This document shows positions 1 through 8,223 of a DNA stretch of 61,638 bases, one piece after another (position 1 is the first letter of the stretch; every line of letters starts with the position of its first letter). The notes beneath the pieces are model-generated. The model was not told the origin of the DNA and did no database searches. It saw only the letters and a program-made list of their open reading frames with translations. The stretch comes from an uncultured bacterium (GTDB taxonomy: Bacteria; JAAXHH01). The stretch spans positions 1-61,638 of the forward strand of contig CAJXCW010000002.1 of the NCBI GenBank assembly GCA_913051705.1, read 5' to 3'. The position numbers and the translations under genes are program-made.

Positions 1-492
1 CAGATGACTGAGTACAAAATAAAAATCTGTAACCCCCTGGTGGGTCAGGTATTGCCCCACATGCGGAATAAATGGACGATTGCCGTAGGCGATATTGACG
101 CGTCTTCGAATCCACCATAAGCAGATAAGGCCCGGACGGACGTTATATCGTTTGCGGACAGCATGCTCTCGAAGCCTGATTTCACCCGACCCGACCACTC
201 TCGGGCCGATAAACGACATATCTCATTTAAATATGTTTAATAAAGCCGGCAGTCGGTGGACATGCAACCACAGGATAAGACGCCCTATCCCATTGGGGCC
301 CAATGAAATCATATATTCATCAAACGGTTCTCTCCATCGGCCTAATCTTTTGACACGGATCATCGACCCGTCGATCATCTGGTCGATAAGATATAGCAGA
401 ATAAAAAAAGGGAATAACAAAACTTCAACGATAAACGATGATATCCACTCTAATATCCGTTTTCCGCTCGCTACCATTTGAACGAAGACCAC
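1..492 (-). pseudogene. Bacterial sugar transferase, broken by in-frame TGA, runs off left edge
   Basis: Family (PF02397-type) transfers a sugar-1-phosphate to undecaprenyl phosphate at the inner membrane to start surface polysaccharide synthesis. Read on the minus strand from a GTG at 492 (or ATG at 477), one frame stays open to position 1 apart from a single TGA at 223-225 (codon 90). Seen before the stop: KRILEWISSFIVEVLLFPFF (membrane segment), then VKRLGRWREPF and HRLPALLNIFK. Seen after it: DMSFIGPR and VRPGLICLWW. The family motif at the break is normally ...NxxKGDMSxxGPRP, so the TGA sits exactly where a glycine codon (GGA) is expected. I infer a one-base nonsense mutation. The 3' end lies outside the window. 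Selenocysteine insertion or a changed code seems unlikely, because TGA ends other genes here (hslV, xerC). Confidence 0.8.
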
Positions 493-1029
493 CCAGCTTA
501 CACCCTAGATAAATCGGCGAAATTGCAATCGCCATAGTCTCCGTCTGGAAAATCGGCGATAAAGATCCTCTCGAGCCTGCTCGCTTGAAGAAGGCCGAAT
601 TATGCGGGGTGGGGTAGGTTTTGAAGCCATCCGTCCATGTTGTGTCCTGCCAGGGCAGGAACCAGGTCCGTGAGGCTTGATTTAGGAGTAAGATGAGATT
701 GATCAGGTGCCACGCGCAATATATAATCTACTCTTCAAGTTCTATACCGTCAACGCTGAAATCTTATGATAACGTTTTAGGATATGAAGAGTAAATACTA
801 TAATATGGAGGATCTGGAATATCATTTTTGAAATAAATAGCTGATACCGATGATTATGGCATTTTATTCTTTGAATTTATTGAGTATCGTGTTATATATA
901 GGCATCCTGAAGGCCCAATAAAATATTTGACAAATTAACCCAAAATATTTTTTTTACCAAAGCATACAATAATTAGTATTATTCTAAGATTTACCTTGGC
1001 AAAAATAAAATAAAGTGAGGTCATATATC
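493..1029. other. 537-bp region without a recognised gene
   Basis: No convincing coding frame on either strand. The right half (about 720-1010) is AT-rich and probably carries the promoter of the regulator that starts at 1030; a TTGACA lies at 927-932, but no clear -10 box follows at normal spacing. A 16-base perfect palindrome (TCCTGCCAGGGCAGGA) is at 645-660. No structured RNA was recognised. Confidence 0.5.
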
Positions 1030-1629
1030 ATGTTGAAACGACGTACTTCTATTACCACCGGCACGGTTGCTGAACACTGTGAGGTGACCTACGAAACCGT
1101 AAAGAATTGGATCCGTCAGGATAAATTGCCTGCCTACGAAACCCCGGGAGGCCATCATCGTATCTTAATTCCGGAATTTAGTGAATTTTTGGAACGATAT
1201 GGCATGCCGGTTTACCAGGATCCATCGGCTCAGAAACCGAGAGTTCTTGTAGTAGATGATGATGAGACTTTAACCTCCACCATGGCGGACTATTTTACCA
1301 AAGTAGCAGGTTATGAATGTACCACCGCCTCGGATGGTTATGAGGCAGGCGTTAAGATTGTGGGCTTCGCACCGGACCTTGTTATTCTGGATTTGACTAT
1401 GCCGAATATGAACGGTTTTGAGGTTTGTGAGAAGATAAAGTCTGCTAAAGAAACAAATCACATTCTGGTATTAGCGATTACCGGCCATCCGGAAGATGGT
1501 AATACCGACAGTATTGTCGCTACCGGTGCAGACGAGGTGCTTGTCAAACCGTTCAAAATGAGTGTGTTGCAGGAGATTGTCGAAAAACTTTTCTCAAAGA
1601 AAATAACGCGCCGTCGTACTGCACGGTGA
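1030..1629 (+). CDS. Excisionase/MerR-type HTH fused to a response-regulator receiver domain
   Basis: A 199-residue regulator of unusual order: the DNA-binding domain comes first. Residues 8-50 form a MerR/excisionase-type winged HTH (TYETVKNWIRQDKLPAY, then TPGGHHRI). Residues 70-190 form a CheY-like receiver with acidic residues D76-D78, phospho-acceptor D121 in ILDLTMPNMNG, switch T151 and K173 in VLVKPF, so phosphorylation looks possible. No histidine kinase lies nearby. ATG 1030 was chosen because GAGG sits 9 bases upstream; an in-frame GTG at 1015 overlaps that site and is less likely. The transcript ends at the hairpin at 1658-1692. It probably controls DNA binding in response to an unknown kinase; the target is unknown. 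Confidence 0.85.
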   Translation: MLKRRTSITTGTVAEHCEVTYETVKNWIRQDKLPAYETPGGHHRILIPEFSEFLERYGMPVYQDPSAQKPRVLVVDDDETLTSTMADYFTKVAGYECTTASDGYEAGVKIVGFAPDLVILDLTMPNMNGFEVCEKIKSAKETNHILVLAITGHPEDGNTDSIVATGADEVLVKPFKMSVLQEIVEKLFSKKITRRRTAR

Positions 1630-1657
1630 CACATACTTTTAGACCACGTTGTGTGAA

Positions 1658-1692
1658 ACCGGCTCCTGGCACTTGGCAGGGGCCGGTTTTTT
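1658..1692 (+). terminator. Rho-independent terminator of the HTH-receiver gene
   Basis: ACCGGCTCCTG (1658-1668) pairs with CAGGGGCCGGT (1677-1687) with one G-U pair, followed directly by a T run to 1692. It ends only 10 bases before the next start, so the asparaginase-like gene needs its own promoter or some readthrough. Confidence 0.85.
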
Positions 1693-1702
1693 AGAGGGAA
1701 TA

Positions 1703-2713
1703 ATGGATAATATCGTTGTCCGTACCTGGCGCGGAGAGGTTATAGAAGGGGTCTTTCGGGCCCATATTGCTGTGGTGAATACAGAGGGTCGGTTATTATA
1801 TTCAGTCGGCGATCCATCCTATACAACGTACTGGCGTTCTTCTTCGAAACCGCTTCAGGCATTGCCCCTGATCGAATCAGGAGCGGCAGATGAGTATCAT
1901 TTTACAGAAGAAGAAATCGCGGTCACCTGTGCCTCGCATAGTGGGGAGGATTTTCATACGGATGCGGTCGGTTCCATCTTACATAAGGCCGGTCTGTCCG
2001 AAGATGATTTGCAATGCGGCGCCCATGAGATAGATAGATCCTTGCATCGCCGCGAACTGGCGCCTGAACAACCGCCGCAGCGTATTCATAGCAATTGTTC
2101 GGGCAAACATTCCGGTATGTTGACGACGAGCAAAAATATGGGATGGCCGACGGTCACCTATCGTGACCCCGAACACCCGCTGCAAAGACTGAACCGACAG
2201 AACGTAGCTGAGTTATCGGCCTATCCATCGGAGGACATCAGGATTGGCATTGATGGATGCGGGGTGCCGGTTTTCTCGATGCCGATACAGAACATGGCGC
2301 ACGCTTTTTCAAAGCTCGCAAAACCCGATGGGCTGTCTGATGAACGGGCGCAGGCCCTGTCGCGGCTTCGAGATGCCATGATGACCTATCCTCATATGAT
2401 CGCGGGCTCACGTAGGTTTGATTCCGATCTCATGCGTGAAGCGGACGGGACTGTGGTATGCAAAGGTGGGGCTGCTGCATTGCACTGTCTGGGATTACCG
2501 GATCAGGGTATCGGTATCGCGATTAAAATAGAGGATATGGATGCAAGTATTATTCCAGCTATAGCCATGGCCGTTCTGCGACAGTTGGATGGCCTGACAG
2601 AAGAGGTGGCCTCAAAGCTGGACGGCTATGCCAGCTTCCCCTCGGTGAAAAATACCCGGGACGAGGTGGTAGGCAAGATGGAAATAACTTTGAAGTTAGA
2701 CAAAGTATCTTAA
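1703..2713 (+). CDS. Asparaginase II family protein (PF06089 type)
   Basis: A 336-residue cytoplasmic protein of the L-asparaginase II family first described in Rhizobium etli, unrelated in sequence to E. coli AnsA/AnsB; expected to hydrolyse asparagine to aspartate and ammonia. Visible family blocks are RSSSKPLQALPLIESGA near residue 45, VTCASHSGE near 75, HSNCSGKHSGML near 130 and IDGCGVPVF near 185. Length matches the family. ATG 1703 has AGAGGG just upstream; the open frame extends back to 1649 only through terminator sequence. It converges with the M23 peptidase gene, and a strong hairpin separates them. Confidence 0.85.
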   Translation: MDNIVVRTWRGEVIEGVFRAHIAVVNTEGRLLYSVGDPSYTTYWRSSSKPLQALPLIESGAADEYHFTEEEIAVTCASHSGEDFHTDAVGSILHKAGLSEDDLQCGAHEIDRSLHRRELAPEQPPQRIHSNCSGKHSGMLTTSKNMGWPTVTYRDPEHPLQRLNRQNVAELSAYPSEDIRIGIDGCGVPVFSMPIQNMAHAFSKLAKPDGLSDERAQALSRLRDAMMTYPHMIAGSRRFDSDLMREADGTVVCKGGAAALHCLGLPDQGIGIAIKIEDMDASIIPAIAMAVLRQLDGLTEEVASKLDGYASFPSVKNTRDEVVGKMEITLKLDKVS

Positions 2714-2716
2714 GGA

Positions 2717-2748
2717 CTGATGTTCCGCTGCTTGCAGCGGAACATCAG
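2717..2748. terminator. 15-bp perfect hairpin between convergent genes
   Basis: CTGATGTTCCGCTGC (2717-2731) and its exact reverse complement (2734-2748) are separated by 2 bases. It begins 4 bases after the asparaginase-like stop and includes the stop codon of the convergent M23 gene (TCA on plus, 2745-2747). There is no clear T tract, so it may act as a bidirectional terminator or as an mRNA 3'-end stabiliser. Confidence 0.6.
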
Positions 2749-3641
2749 CGCGGGTGCTCTGTGGCAACAACGCTTTCCGGCTCCAGATACTGCTCCGGAT
2801 TAACACGCCGGTTATTAATACGTATTTCATAGTGTAAATGATAACCATTCGCCCGGCCAGTCATGCCTACCCGGCCGATAATATCCCCTCTGCTTATCTT
2901 CATGTCAGTATTTACTAGGATAGCGGAAAGATGACCAAATCGTGTCGTCATGCCGTTCTGATGGTCAATGTCAACAAACCGACCGTATCTGACGTCCAAA
3001 CCGGTTTGGATGATGATACCATCAGCAGTTGCCTTAACCGGCGCCCCCGACGGCGCCGCGATGTCAATGCCATTATGCATGCGATATAGATGGGTAAATG
3101 GATCTTTACGCAGACCAAATCGGCTGGTCATAACGCCGGTAACAGGAACTGTAGAAGGAACACCCCTCCAATAGATTTTTATTTCCCGCACCCGTTGCTC
3201 AATATCTTTAAGGCTGGTAATGGATAAATCGGTCTCCCGCTGAAGTGTACTTATCTCATCAGACAATTGTAGGGTACGTACATGGAGTGGCTTAAGATCA
3301 ACGGCTGATTTGAGGGGGCTTAAGGTTCCACCCACTCCCACTTTACGGACATCTGGATGAATCTCCTTGAGACCGGCGATAATCCGGGCATTCTCCTCGC
3401 GCACAATTAAAGTGCGCAGCTGATTCCCCATCCTTAGCTTATGAGACTCCAACTTGTCGAGTTCGGCCAGAATGTTTTGCCGTTCATGGGTCAAATAGTA
3501 CGATTTGATGGCCCAATACATCGGTATGGTGACCAGGCATAATCCGATCATAAATACGGGAATCCAAAACCATCTAATACGCCGGGTATGCCCTCGGAAG
3601 TGGGACACCAAAAGCCACGTTGTCTGAAATCTTTTATGCAA
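2745..3641 (-). CDS. Membrane-anchored M23 peptidase (first of two paralogues)
   Basis: A 298-residue LytM/M23 metallopeptidase. After a basic N terminus there is one membrane span (about residues 24-48, WFWIPVFMIGLCLVTIPMYW), then a coiled-coil-like periplasmic stretch (about 50-160) and the C-terminal M23 domain (about 165-290). Zinc and active-site residues are present: HNGIDIA, then HLHYEIR. Family members cut cell-wall peptide cross-links or regulate amidases. TTG start at 3641 has GGGAG at good spacing; a later in-frame start would cut the N-terminal region. The next gene upstream (3866-4786) is a clear paralogue with the same architecture, including the shared phrase DIRQLGVGG/DVRKVGVGG just before the domain linker. 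Confidence 0.88.
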   Translation of the reverse strand: MHKRFQTTWLLVSHFRGHTRRIRWFWIPVFMIGLCLVTIPMYWAIKSYYLTHERQNILAELDKLESHKLRMGNQLRTLIVREENARIIAGLKEIHPDVRKVGVGGTLSPLKSAVDLKPLHVRTLQLSDEISTLQRETDLSITSLKDIEQRVREIKIYWRGVPSTVPVTGVMTSRFGLRKDPFTHLYRMHNGIDIAAPSGAPVKATADGIIIQTGLDVRYGRFVDIDHQNGMTTRFGHLSAILVNTDMKISRGDIIGRVGMTGRANGYHLHYEIRINNRRVNPEQYLEPESVVATEHPR

Positions 3642-3865
3642 GCCTACTCCCTTAGATTTAATCTACTCTATAAAATAAGCAGATTATTTCAAAATGAAAT
3701 AAAATGAGAAAAACGAAAATAAAGAAATTGAATCGGATGTCAACCTGTTTTTACTGGCCAAAGCGTCCGAGGCAGCGGAGAGGGTGGCGTTCTATAAATA
3801 AAATTATCCCGAGAGGGCTCCCGACATAAAAATTATTCAAATAATATAAAACAGATGAAATATGA

Positions 3866-4786
3866 TTAATCTACGACACGCTGTTCGGGGAAAAAATAAG
3901 AAGTGGGATCGATAACCCGGTCATTCCGATAGACTTCATAGTGAAGATGGTATCCGCTGGCCCGCCCGGTGTTACCTACAAGGCCGATAATATCTCCACG
4001 CTTGAGCCGGGTATATCTTTTAATAGTAATTGCAGACAGGTGACCATATCTCGTTCTGTAACCGTTCTCATGATCTATTTCAACAAATCGGCCGTAATTC
4101 GCATCCACACCAGTATGTATTACTCTACCGTCTGCCGTCGCACGAACTTTTTCACCACGTCGTGCAGCAATATCCAGACCGGCATGCATACGACGTAAGC
4201 CGGTAAAAGGATCATCACGCATCCCGAACAGACTGGAAGTAGGTCCCTGAACGGGTCGCACAGCCGGAATATGACGCCAGTAATCTTTATCCTGCATTGC
4301 TTTCTCTTTAATTGCTCTCAAACTGGCTTGCTCAAGTTGTACTTCATGTAACAAACGGTCCAGATTATTATGAATTTGATTGGCAACAAACGAGGGTGAA
4401 TCGGATTCTTCCGACAGCATCGTCACCTCTTCAGAGCCGCCAACACCCAACTGACGTATGTCTGGATGAATGTCCGGTAAACCTACAATAGTACGGGTCT
4501 CCTGCTCCCGTAGAATTAAGGCCTCCATTTTATCCTGAAACGATTCGCTAAGATGATTTAAAGCCTGAAGGCGACTCGTTAATTGTATATTTTCACGTTC
4601 GAGATTAGCTAGCTTGCCTCCATCAAAAAAGGAGACCACATAGGTAGAACCAATGCTCCAGATGCCAAGAATAAACACAAAGGTCAGCAGAAGACCACAA
4701 CCAACAATGAGCGGACCGCCAAGCTCCTTGACATTGGAATGGCTGTGGGGAATAAGCACAAGCGTGAATCGCCTGCGTAAAGACAT
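3866..4786 (-). CDS. Membrane-anchored M23 peptidase (second paralogue)
   Basis: A 306-residue protein with one membrane span (about residues 24-52, GPLIVGCGLLLTFVFILGIW), a long coiled-coil region and a C-terminal M23 domain (about 170-296) with intact zinc residues (MHAGLDIA and YHLHYEV). ATG at 4786 has GGAG upstream at normal spacing. The pair with 2745-3641 arose by tandem duplication; the 224-bp spacer between them is AT-rich and could hold a separate promoter. Predicted to act on peptidoglycan or as a scaffold for cell-shape proteins. Confidence 0.88.
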   Translation of the reverse strand: MSLRRRFTLVLIPHSHSNVKELGGPLIVGCGLLLTFVFILGIWSIGSTYVVSFFDGGKLANLERENIQLTSRLQALNHLSESFQDKMEALILREQETRTIVGLPDIHPDIRQLGVGGSEEVTMLSEESDSPSFVANQIHNNLDRLLHEVQLEQASLRAIKEKAMQDKDYWRHIPAVRPVQGPTSSLFGMRDDPFTGLRRMHAGLDIAARRGEKVRATADGRVIHTGVDANYGRFVEIDHENGYRTRYGHLSAITIKRYTRLKRGDIIGLVGNTGRASGYHLHYEVYRNDRVIDPTSYFFPEQRVVD

Positions 4787-5033
4787 ATTTTACTCCATTC
4801 AAAATTTAAAATAACACGATCTAATTGTGAGAAACCAACTCTCATAGTGCGACGAGGTAGACCGATTGGTACAGAGATAAACCGTGGGGAAAGATAAATA
4901 CAGGATATGTGGGCAGGGAAGGGCTGTCAACATATTTTTCCCTTTTACGTATATATTTTTTAATCCATTGTGAAATAATAGACCGGACTATCTCTATATC
5001 ATCCTATCGAACATGACGTTACGGATTTTGTAA
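4787..5033. other. Gene-free spacer between M23 peptidase and sigma factor genes
   Basis: AT-rich, no coding frame recognised. It should contain the promoter of the minus-strand M23 gene that starts at 4786; I cannot single out one convincing box pair. It is bounded on the right by the sigma gene terminator, which makes the gap between the two genes 311 bp. Confidence 0.5.
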
Positions 5034-5068
5034 TAAAAATAAGCCCCAATAATAAAATCAGGGCTTAT
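5034..5068 (-). terminator. Rho-independent terminator of the sigma factor gene
   Basis: On the minus strand ATAAGCCC (plus 5061-5068) pairs with GGGCTTAT (plus 5039-5046) and is followed by a T-rich tail (TTTTATT). It lies 30 bases after the sigma factor stop codon. Confidence 0.8.
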
Positions 5069-5097
5069 GATAGCATGTAGTTTTTAAAGATAAAATA

Positions 5098-5964
5098 TTA
5101 GTTCAAATATGCTCTAAGTCTTTGGCTGCGTGAAGTATGTCTGAGTCGTCGGATGGCTTTCTCTTTTATTTGCCGAACACGTTCGCGGGTCAGACCAAAA
5201 CGGGTTCCGATTTCTTCCAGGGTAAAGGAGTGATCCGAATCGATGCCGAAATACAGTGAAATGACCTCCGCTTCACGGTCCGTCAACGATCCGAGCGCTC
5301 TGGCAATTTCATCCCTTAACGAATCTTGCATTAAAGACTCATCCGGTGAATTCTGCATATCGTCTTCAATAATATCCAGAAGCCGCTTATCTTCGCCTGG
5401 TGTAAAAGGGGCGTCGAGGGAGAGATGACGACTTGATATTCGCAAGGTATCCGCTATTTCATGCGTACTCATGTCCAACTCTTGCGCAATCTCATCCGGG
5501 CTTGGTTCTCGTCCGAATTCCTGTTCCAGATCACTTGAAATACGGCCAATTTTGTGTAGTGTACCCACACGATTCAACGGAAGGCGAACGATACGTGACT
5601 GTTCCGCCAGGGCCTGTAGAATGGCCTGCCGAATCCACCAGACGGCATAAGAGATGAATTTGAATCCCTTTGTTTCATCGAATCTTTTAGCAGCTTTGAT
5701 AAGGCCGAGATTGCCTTCATTAATCAGGTCCGTCAGGTAGAGGCCCTGATTTTGATACTGTTTAGCCACACTTACTACAAATCGTAGGTTGGACTTGGTT
5801 AACTGCTCCAAAGCCGCTTGATTCCCTGCACGAACATTACGGGCCAACTCGATCTCTTCGTCTGCTTTTAACAGAGGAACACTTCCAATCTCTTGTAAAT
5901 ATTGATCCAGAGACTGTTCTTCACGCGAATGTGTTCTAACCGTGGTAGTACTCACGCTGTTCAT
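5098..5964 (-). CDS. rpoD: RNA polymerase sigma-70 factor, short primary type
   Basis: A 288-residue sigma factor without the long region 1.1, as in the primary sigma of Bacteroidota and relatives. Region 1.2 is [13 protein letters not shown] near residue 20; region 2 includes [15 protein letters not shown] and the -10 recognition block [13 protein letters not shown]; region 3 follows; region 4 has [23 protein letters not shown] 5964 is preferred because AAGGAG lies just upstream; the frame could extend to 6003 without a ribosome site. It sits 47 bp after the BMC-H gene at 6012-6500 on the same strand, so it may be co-transcribed with that cluster. An alternative is a group 2 sigma; the window cannot settle this. 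Confidence 0.9.
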   Translation of the reverse strand: MNSVSTTTVRTHSREEQSLDQYLQEIGSVPLLKADEEIELARNVRAGNQAALEQLTKSNLRFVVSVAKQYQNQGLYLTDLINEGNLGLIKAAKRFDETKGFKFISYAVWWIRQAILQALAEQSRIVRLPLNRVGTLHKIGRISSDLEQEFGREPSPDEIAQELDMSTHEIADTLRISSRHLSLDAPFTPGEDKRLLDIIEDDMQNSPDESLMQDSLRDEIARALGSLTDREAEVISLYFGIDSDHSFTLEEIGTRFGLTRERVRQIKEKAIRRLRHTSRSQRLRAYLN

Positions 5965-6011
5965 CAACTCCTTAGAATGTATAAAACGATAACGTTCCCC
6001 CAAAAACGGTT

Positions 6012-6500
6012 CTACCTCAAGTTTTCTCGCAAAACTTGTGCCAACTCTTTAATCAGCGTTGTCCTGTTTGCAGTGGAAACTGCACGGCCGTGGATAGAGA
6101 TATCGGGATACTTTCGGGCTAAGCGACGCAATTCTACAACCGTCAGGGGCTCGAGATCCTCTATGGTATATGCCGGTGCTTCTTTTTCATCGCTATAAGA
6201 AGAGGACGTAGACGGATGATTTTTATTTTGTGCAGTGTAGTCAAAAATAGTACTCACCTCGTCATGTGGACGAGGAATAACATGCTGAGCCACTAATTCA
6301 CCTACCTGTTCGGCGGCCGCTGCACCTGCATCTACGGCCGCTTGTACAGCGGCCACATCACCGGTTATTGTAACCGTTACAAGAGCCGCATCTACACGTT
6401 CTGTTCCGAGTAAATGGACCTCCGCCGTCTTTACCGCAGCATCGGCAGCGGTAATCGCCCCTACTAATCCTCTGGTTTCAATCATACCCACTGCTGTCAT
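6012..6500 (-). CDS. BMC-H shell protein with C-terminal SAP/Rho-N-like extension
   Basis: A 162-residue microcompartment shell subunit. Residues 1-85 are a standard BMC-H (PF00936) domain: [17 protein letters not shown], later [19 protein letters not shown] and [10 protein letters not shown], and should form hexamers that tile the shell facets. A flexible, Ser/Asn-rich linker follows (about 89-113), then about 50 residues with the pattern [17 protein letters not shown]...[11 protein letters not shown], which resembles the SAP or Rho-N helical fold used for nucleic-acid or protein binding. The architecture parallels EutK, a BMC-H with a C-terminal helix-turn-helix-like domain, but the added domain looks different. 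It lies 13 bp after the other BMC-H gene. The domain assignment is by pattern only. Confidence 0.88.
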   Translation of the reverse strand: MTAVGMIETRGLVGAITAADAAVKTAEVHLLGTERVDAALVTVTITGDVAAVQAAVDAGAAAAEQVGELVAQHVIPRPHDEVSTIFDYTAQNKNHPSTSSSYSDEKEAPAYTIEDLEPLTVVELRRLARKYPDISIHGRAVSTANRTTLIKELAQVLRENLR

Positions 6501-6513
6501 ATTTTATTCGACC

Positions 6514-6789
6514 TCAAGTCTGGGAAACGGGTAGAATCGCTTCTACATCAGAATGCGGCCTCGCAATGACATGGACGGAAATAACTTCACCAATTCGTTC
6601 GGCGGCCGCCGCGCCGGCATCTGTCGCCGCTTTAACAGCCCCTACATCACCCCGAACCAATACCGTCACATACCCACCGCCGATTTTTTCTTTACCGACC
6701 AGAGTTACTTTTGCAGCTTTTACCATCGCATCTGCTGCTTCTACAGAAGCCACCAATCCTCTGGTTTCAATCATACCTAACGCTTCCAA
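6514..6789 (-). CDS. BMC-H shell protein
   Basis: A 91-residue single-domain BMC-H protein ([51 protein letters not shown]), expected to be a major hexameric facet tile. TTG start at 6789 is supported by a strong GAGGAGG ribosome site. It is closely similar to the BMC-H at 23917-24183 (shared [20 protein letters not shown] and RPHSDV), so the divergent shell cluster and the main BMC operon probably build the same compartment. Confidence 0.95.
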   Translation of the reverse strand: MEALGMIETRGLVASVEAADAMVKAAKVTLVGKEKIGGGYVTVLVRGDVGAVKAATDAGAAAAERIGEVISVHVIARPHSDVEAILPVSQT

Positions 6790-6918
6790 GATAACACCTC
6801 CTCATAACCCATAATATAAGTTAATTGCCCAAAGACGGCCAAACAGTATATCGGGTACGTATATATTTGTCAACTATAATCTGATGCCGCCCATTCGGAT
6901 ACTCTCTGGTTCAGATCA

Positions 6919-8175
6919 TTACGACAGGGCGACCAAAGTGCCCGAATGATCGAAAGGTAAAGGCGATAAAGACGCCCTTACCTCAAGGTCATCCCGATCG
7001 GCTATTTCGTCCATAAGCGTTTCGGAAATAGCCACTTCACCGAGATGAAGCGTATTTTTTATCCTGACCGCCCGTCCGGATTCCGGGGCTTTCATCCCGA
7101 TCGTTGAGAATGCGGCTTCTATCACTTCGCGATCCGTATCAAAATAGACGGGGATACGCGCTTTTTGCGGTCCCATGCCGGTAATCGAATTAATATAGGT
7201 ATAGTGGTGGTTGATTTGATTAACCAACCGCTGGGTGGTAAAATCTGCCAGACCAACGCCGACGGCATTTCCTTCGCTTTCCGGAGTCAGGCCTCGTACG
7301 ACGATTCTTAATATTTGAGGTGAGACAGGTTCCGGTTCGAAATCCTGCATCCTGCGACCAATAATATTGGTATCCATACCCGTCCCGCTGATATTTTTAC
7401 CCATCTCATCTACAATAAGAACATCTATATCTTCAAACGGCAGCCGTGGCATAAGACGATTGGCTAATTGGAATAGTTCCCTTTCCTTTTGTTCCAGACC
7501 GTCTACCGGGACGCCTACAATATGTGCGGTCTGATCATAGGCATTCTCGATGATAGCCAGGCCGAATGCAACAGGTGTTTTTTTCATTACCACAGCAGAT
7601 ACCGTAGTAATCATATGTTCGAAGCCGTATTCGAAAACCGAGCCATGATAAAAACTGGCCCCTTTCTGCTTCCCCAGTCCTATCGCCATCATTTTCATCA
7701 ATCCACTGCCTATATCCCCCGCAAAATCCGTATGTGGTTTGATGCGGTTCACAATAACGATATGGTCTGCACTAAGGGCATTGCGATCGATATATACAGG
7801 TAACCCATCGCCCGTCTCACCGATGAGCTCCGGTTCGATATCAGACCGAATAGGGCAACTCATGGTCGCCTCGGAAATACCGTAGTTATTGAGGACACGT
7901 AACTGGCCGTCGGATGTGGCTCCGCCATGACTGCCCATAGCCGGGACAATAAATGGCTTCATGCCTTCATTATGCAAGGCGTCTACCGTATGTTTTATGA
8001 TAGTCGCTATATGCATGATGCCGCGGCTGCCTGCCGCCACAGCGACGGAAGCGCCCGAAGACATCCCGGCTTGATCAATCATCCGGGCGACTTCCGCTTC
8101 CGTTGTGATGCCGATATCTTCTACTACAGGCGCCTCGAATCGTTGATGAACCTGCACAAATTTTGGTAGTTTCAT
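6919..8175 (-). CDS. LarA-like nickel-pincer isomerase family protein
   Basis: A 418-residue protein related to the lactate racemase LarA superfamily (PF09861 type). Family-like features are MGSHGGATSDG at about residues 80-90, IVNRIKPHTDF at about 141-151 with a candidate ligand histidine H148, and a glycine-rich stretch SGLMKMMAIGLGKQKG. True LarA racemises lactate with a nickel-pincer nucleotide cofactor made by LarB, LarC and LarE; none of these is in the window. It sits downstream of GlcE/GlcD-like oxidases and upstream of shell genes, which suggests action on lactate or a related 2-hydroxy acid from the compartment; this is inference, since the homologue groups use varied substrates. 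ATG 8175 has AGGGG upstream, preferred to GTG 8181. Confidence 0.75.
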   Translation of the reverse strand: MKLPKFVQVHQRFEAPVVEDIGITTEAEVARMIDQAGMSSGASVAVAAGSRGIMHIATIIKHTVDALHNEGMKPFIVPAMGSHGGATSDGQLRVLNNYGISEATMSCPIRSDIEPELIGETGDGLPVYIDRNALSADHIVIVNRIKPHTDFAGDIGSGLMKMMAIGLGKQKGASFYHGSVFEYGFEHMITTVSAVVMKKTPVAFGLAIIENAYDQTAHIVGVPVDGLEQKERELFQLANRLMPRLPFEDIDVLIVDEMGKNISGTGMDTNIIGRRMQDFEPEPVSPQILRIVVRGLTPESEGNAVGVGLADFTTQRLVNQINHHYTYINSITGMGPQKARIPVYFDTDREVIEAAFSTIGMKAPESGRAVRIKNTLHLGEVAISETLMDEIADRDDLEVRASLSPLPFDHSGTLVALS

Positions 8176-8191
8176 AACCACACCCCTGTTA

Positions 8192-8223
8192 TAGTAGGCG
8201 CACGGCGCGCCATGCGCCTACTA
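8192..8223 (-). promoter_or_regulatory. Perfect 11-bp hairpin between glcE-like and larA-like genes
   Basis: TAGTAGGCGCA (8192-8202) and TGCGCCTACTA (8213-8223) form a GC-rich hairpin directly after the glcE-like stop codon and 17 bases before the LarA-like start. There is no T tract on the minus strand, so an mRNA stability element or partial attenuator is more likely than a full terminator. Confidence 0.6.

Noticed and set aside
223..225. TGA read as glycine (code 25) or selenocysteine
   Set aside because: TGA is the normal stop of hslV, xerC and others, and glycine codons are ordinary everywhere; a Sec at this glycine has no precedent that I know of. A point mutation is simpler.
95..481. 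Plus-strand open frame of 128 codons at the left edge
   Set aside because: It lies opposite the sugar transferase frame, has no recognisable domain and an Arg/Ile-rich composition typical of an antisense shadow.
600..720. Possible SRP (4.5S) RNA or other structured RNA
   Set aside because: There is a short palindrome and GGTCCG, but the required GGAAGGAAGCA-type loop sequence is absent.
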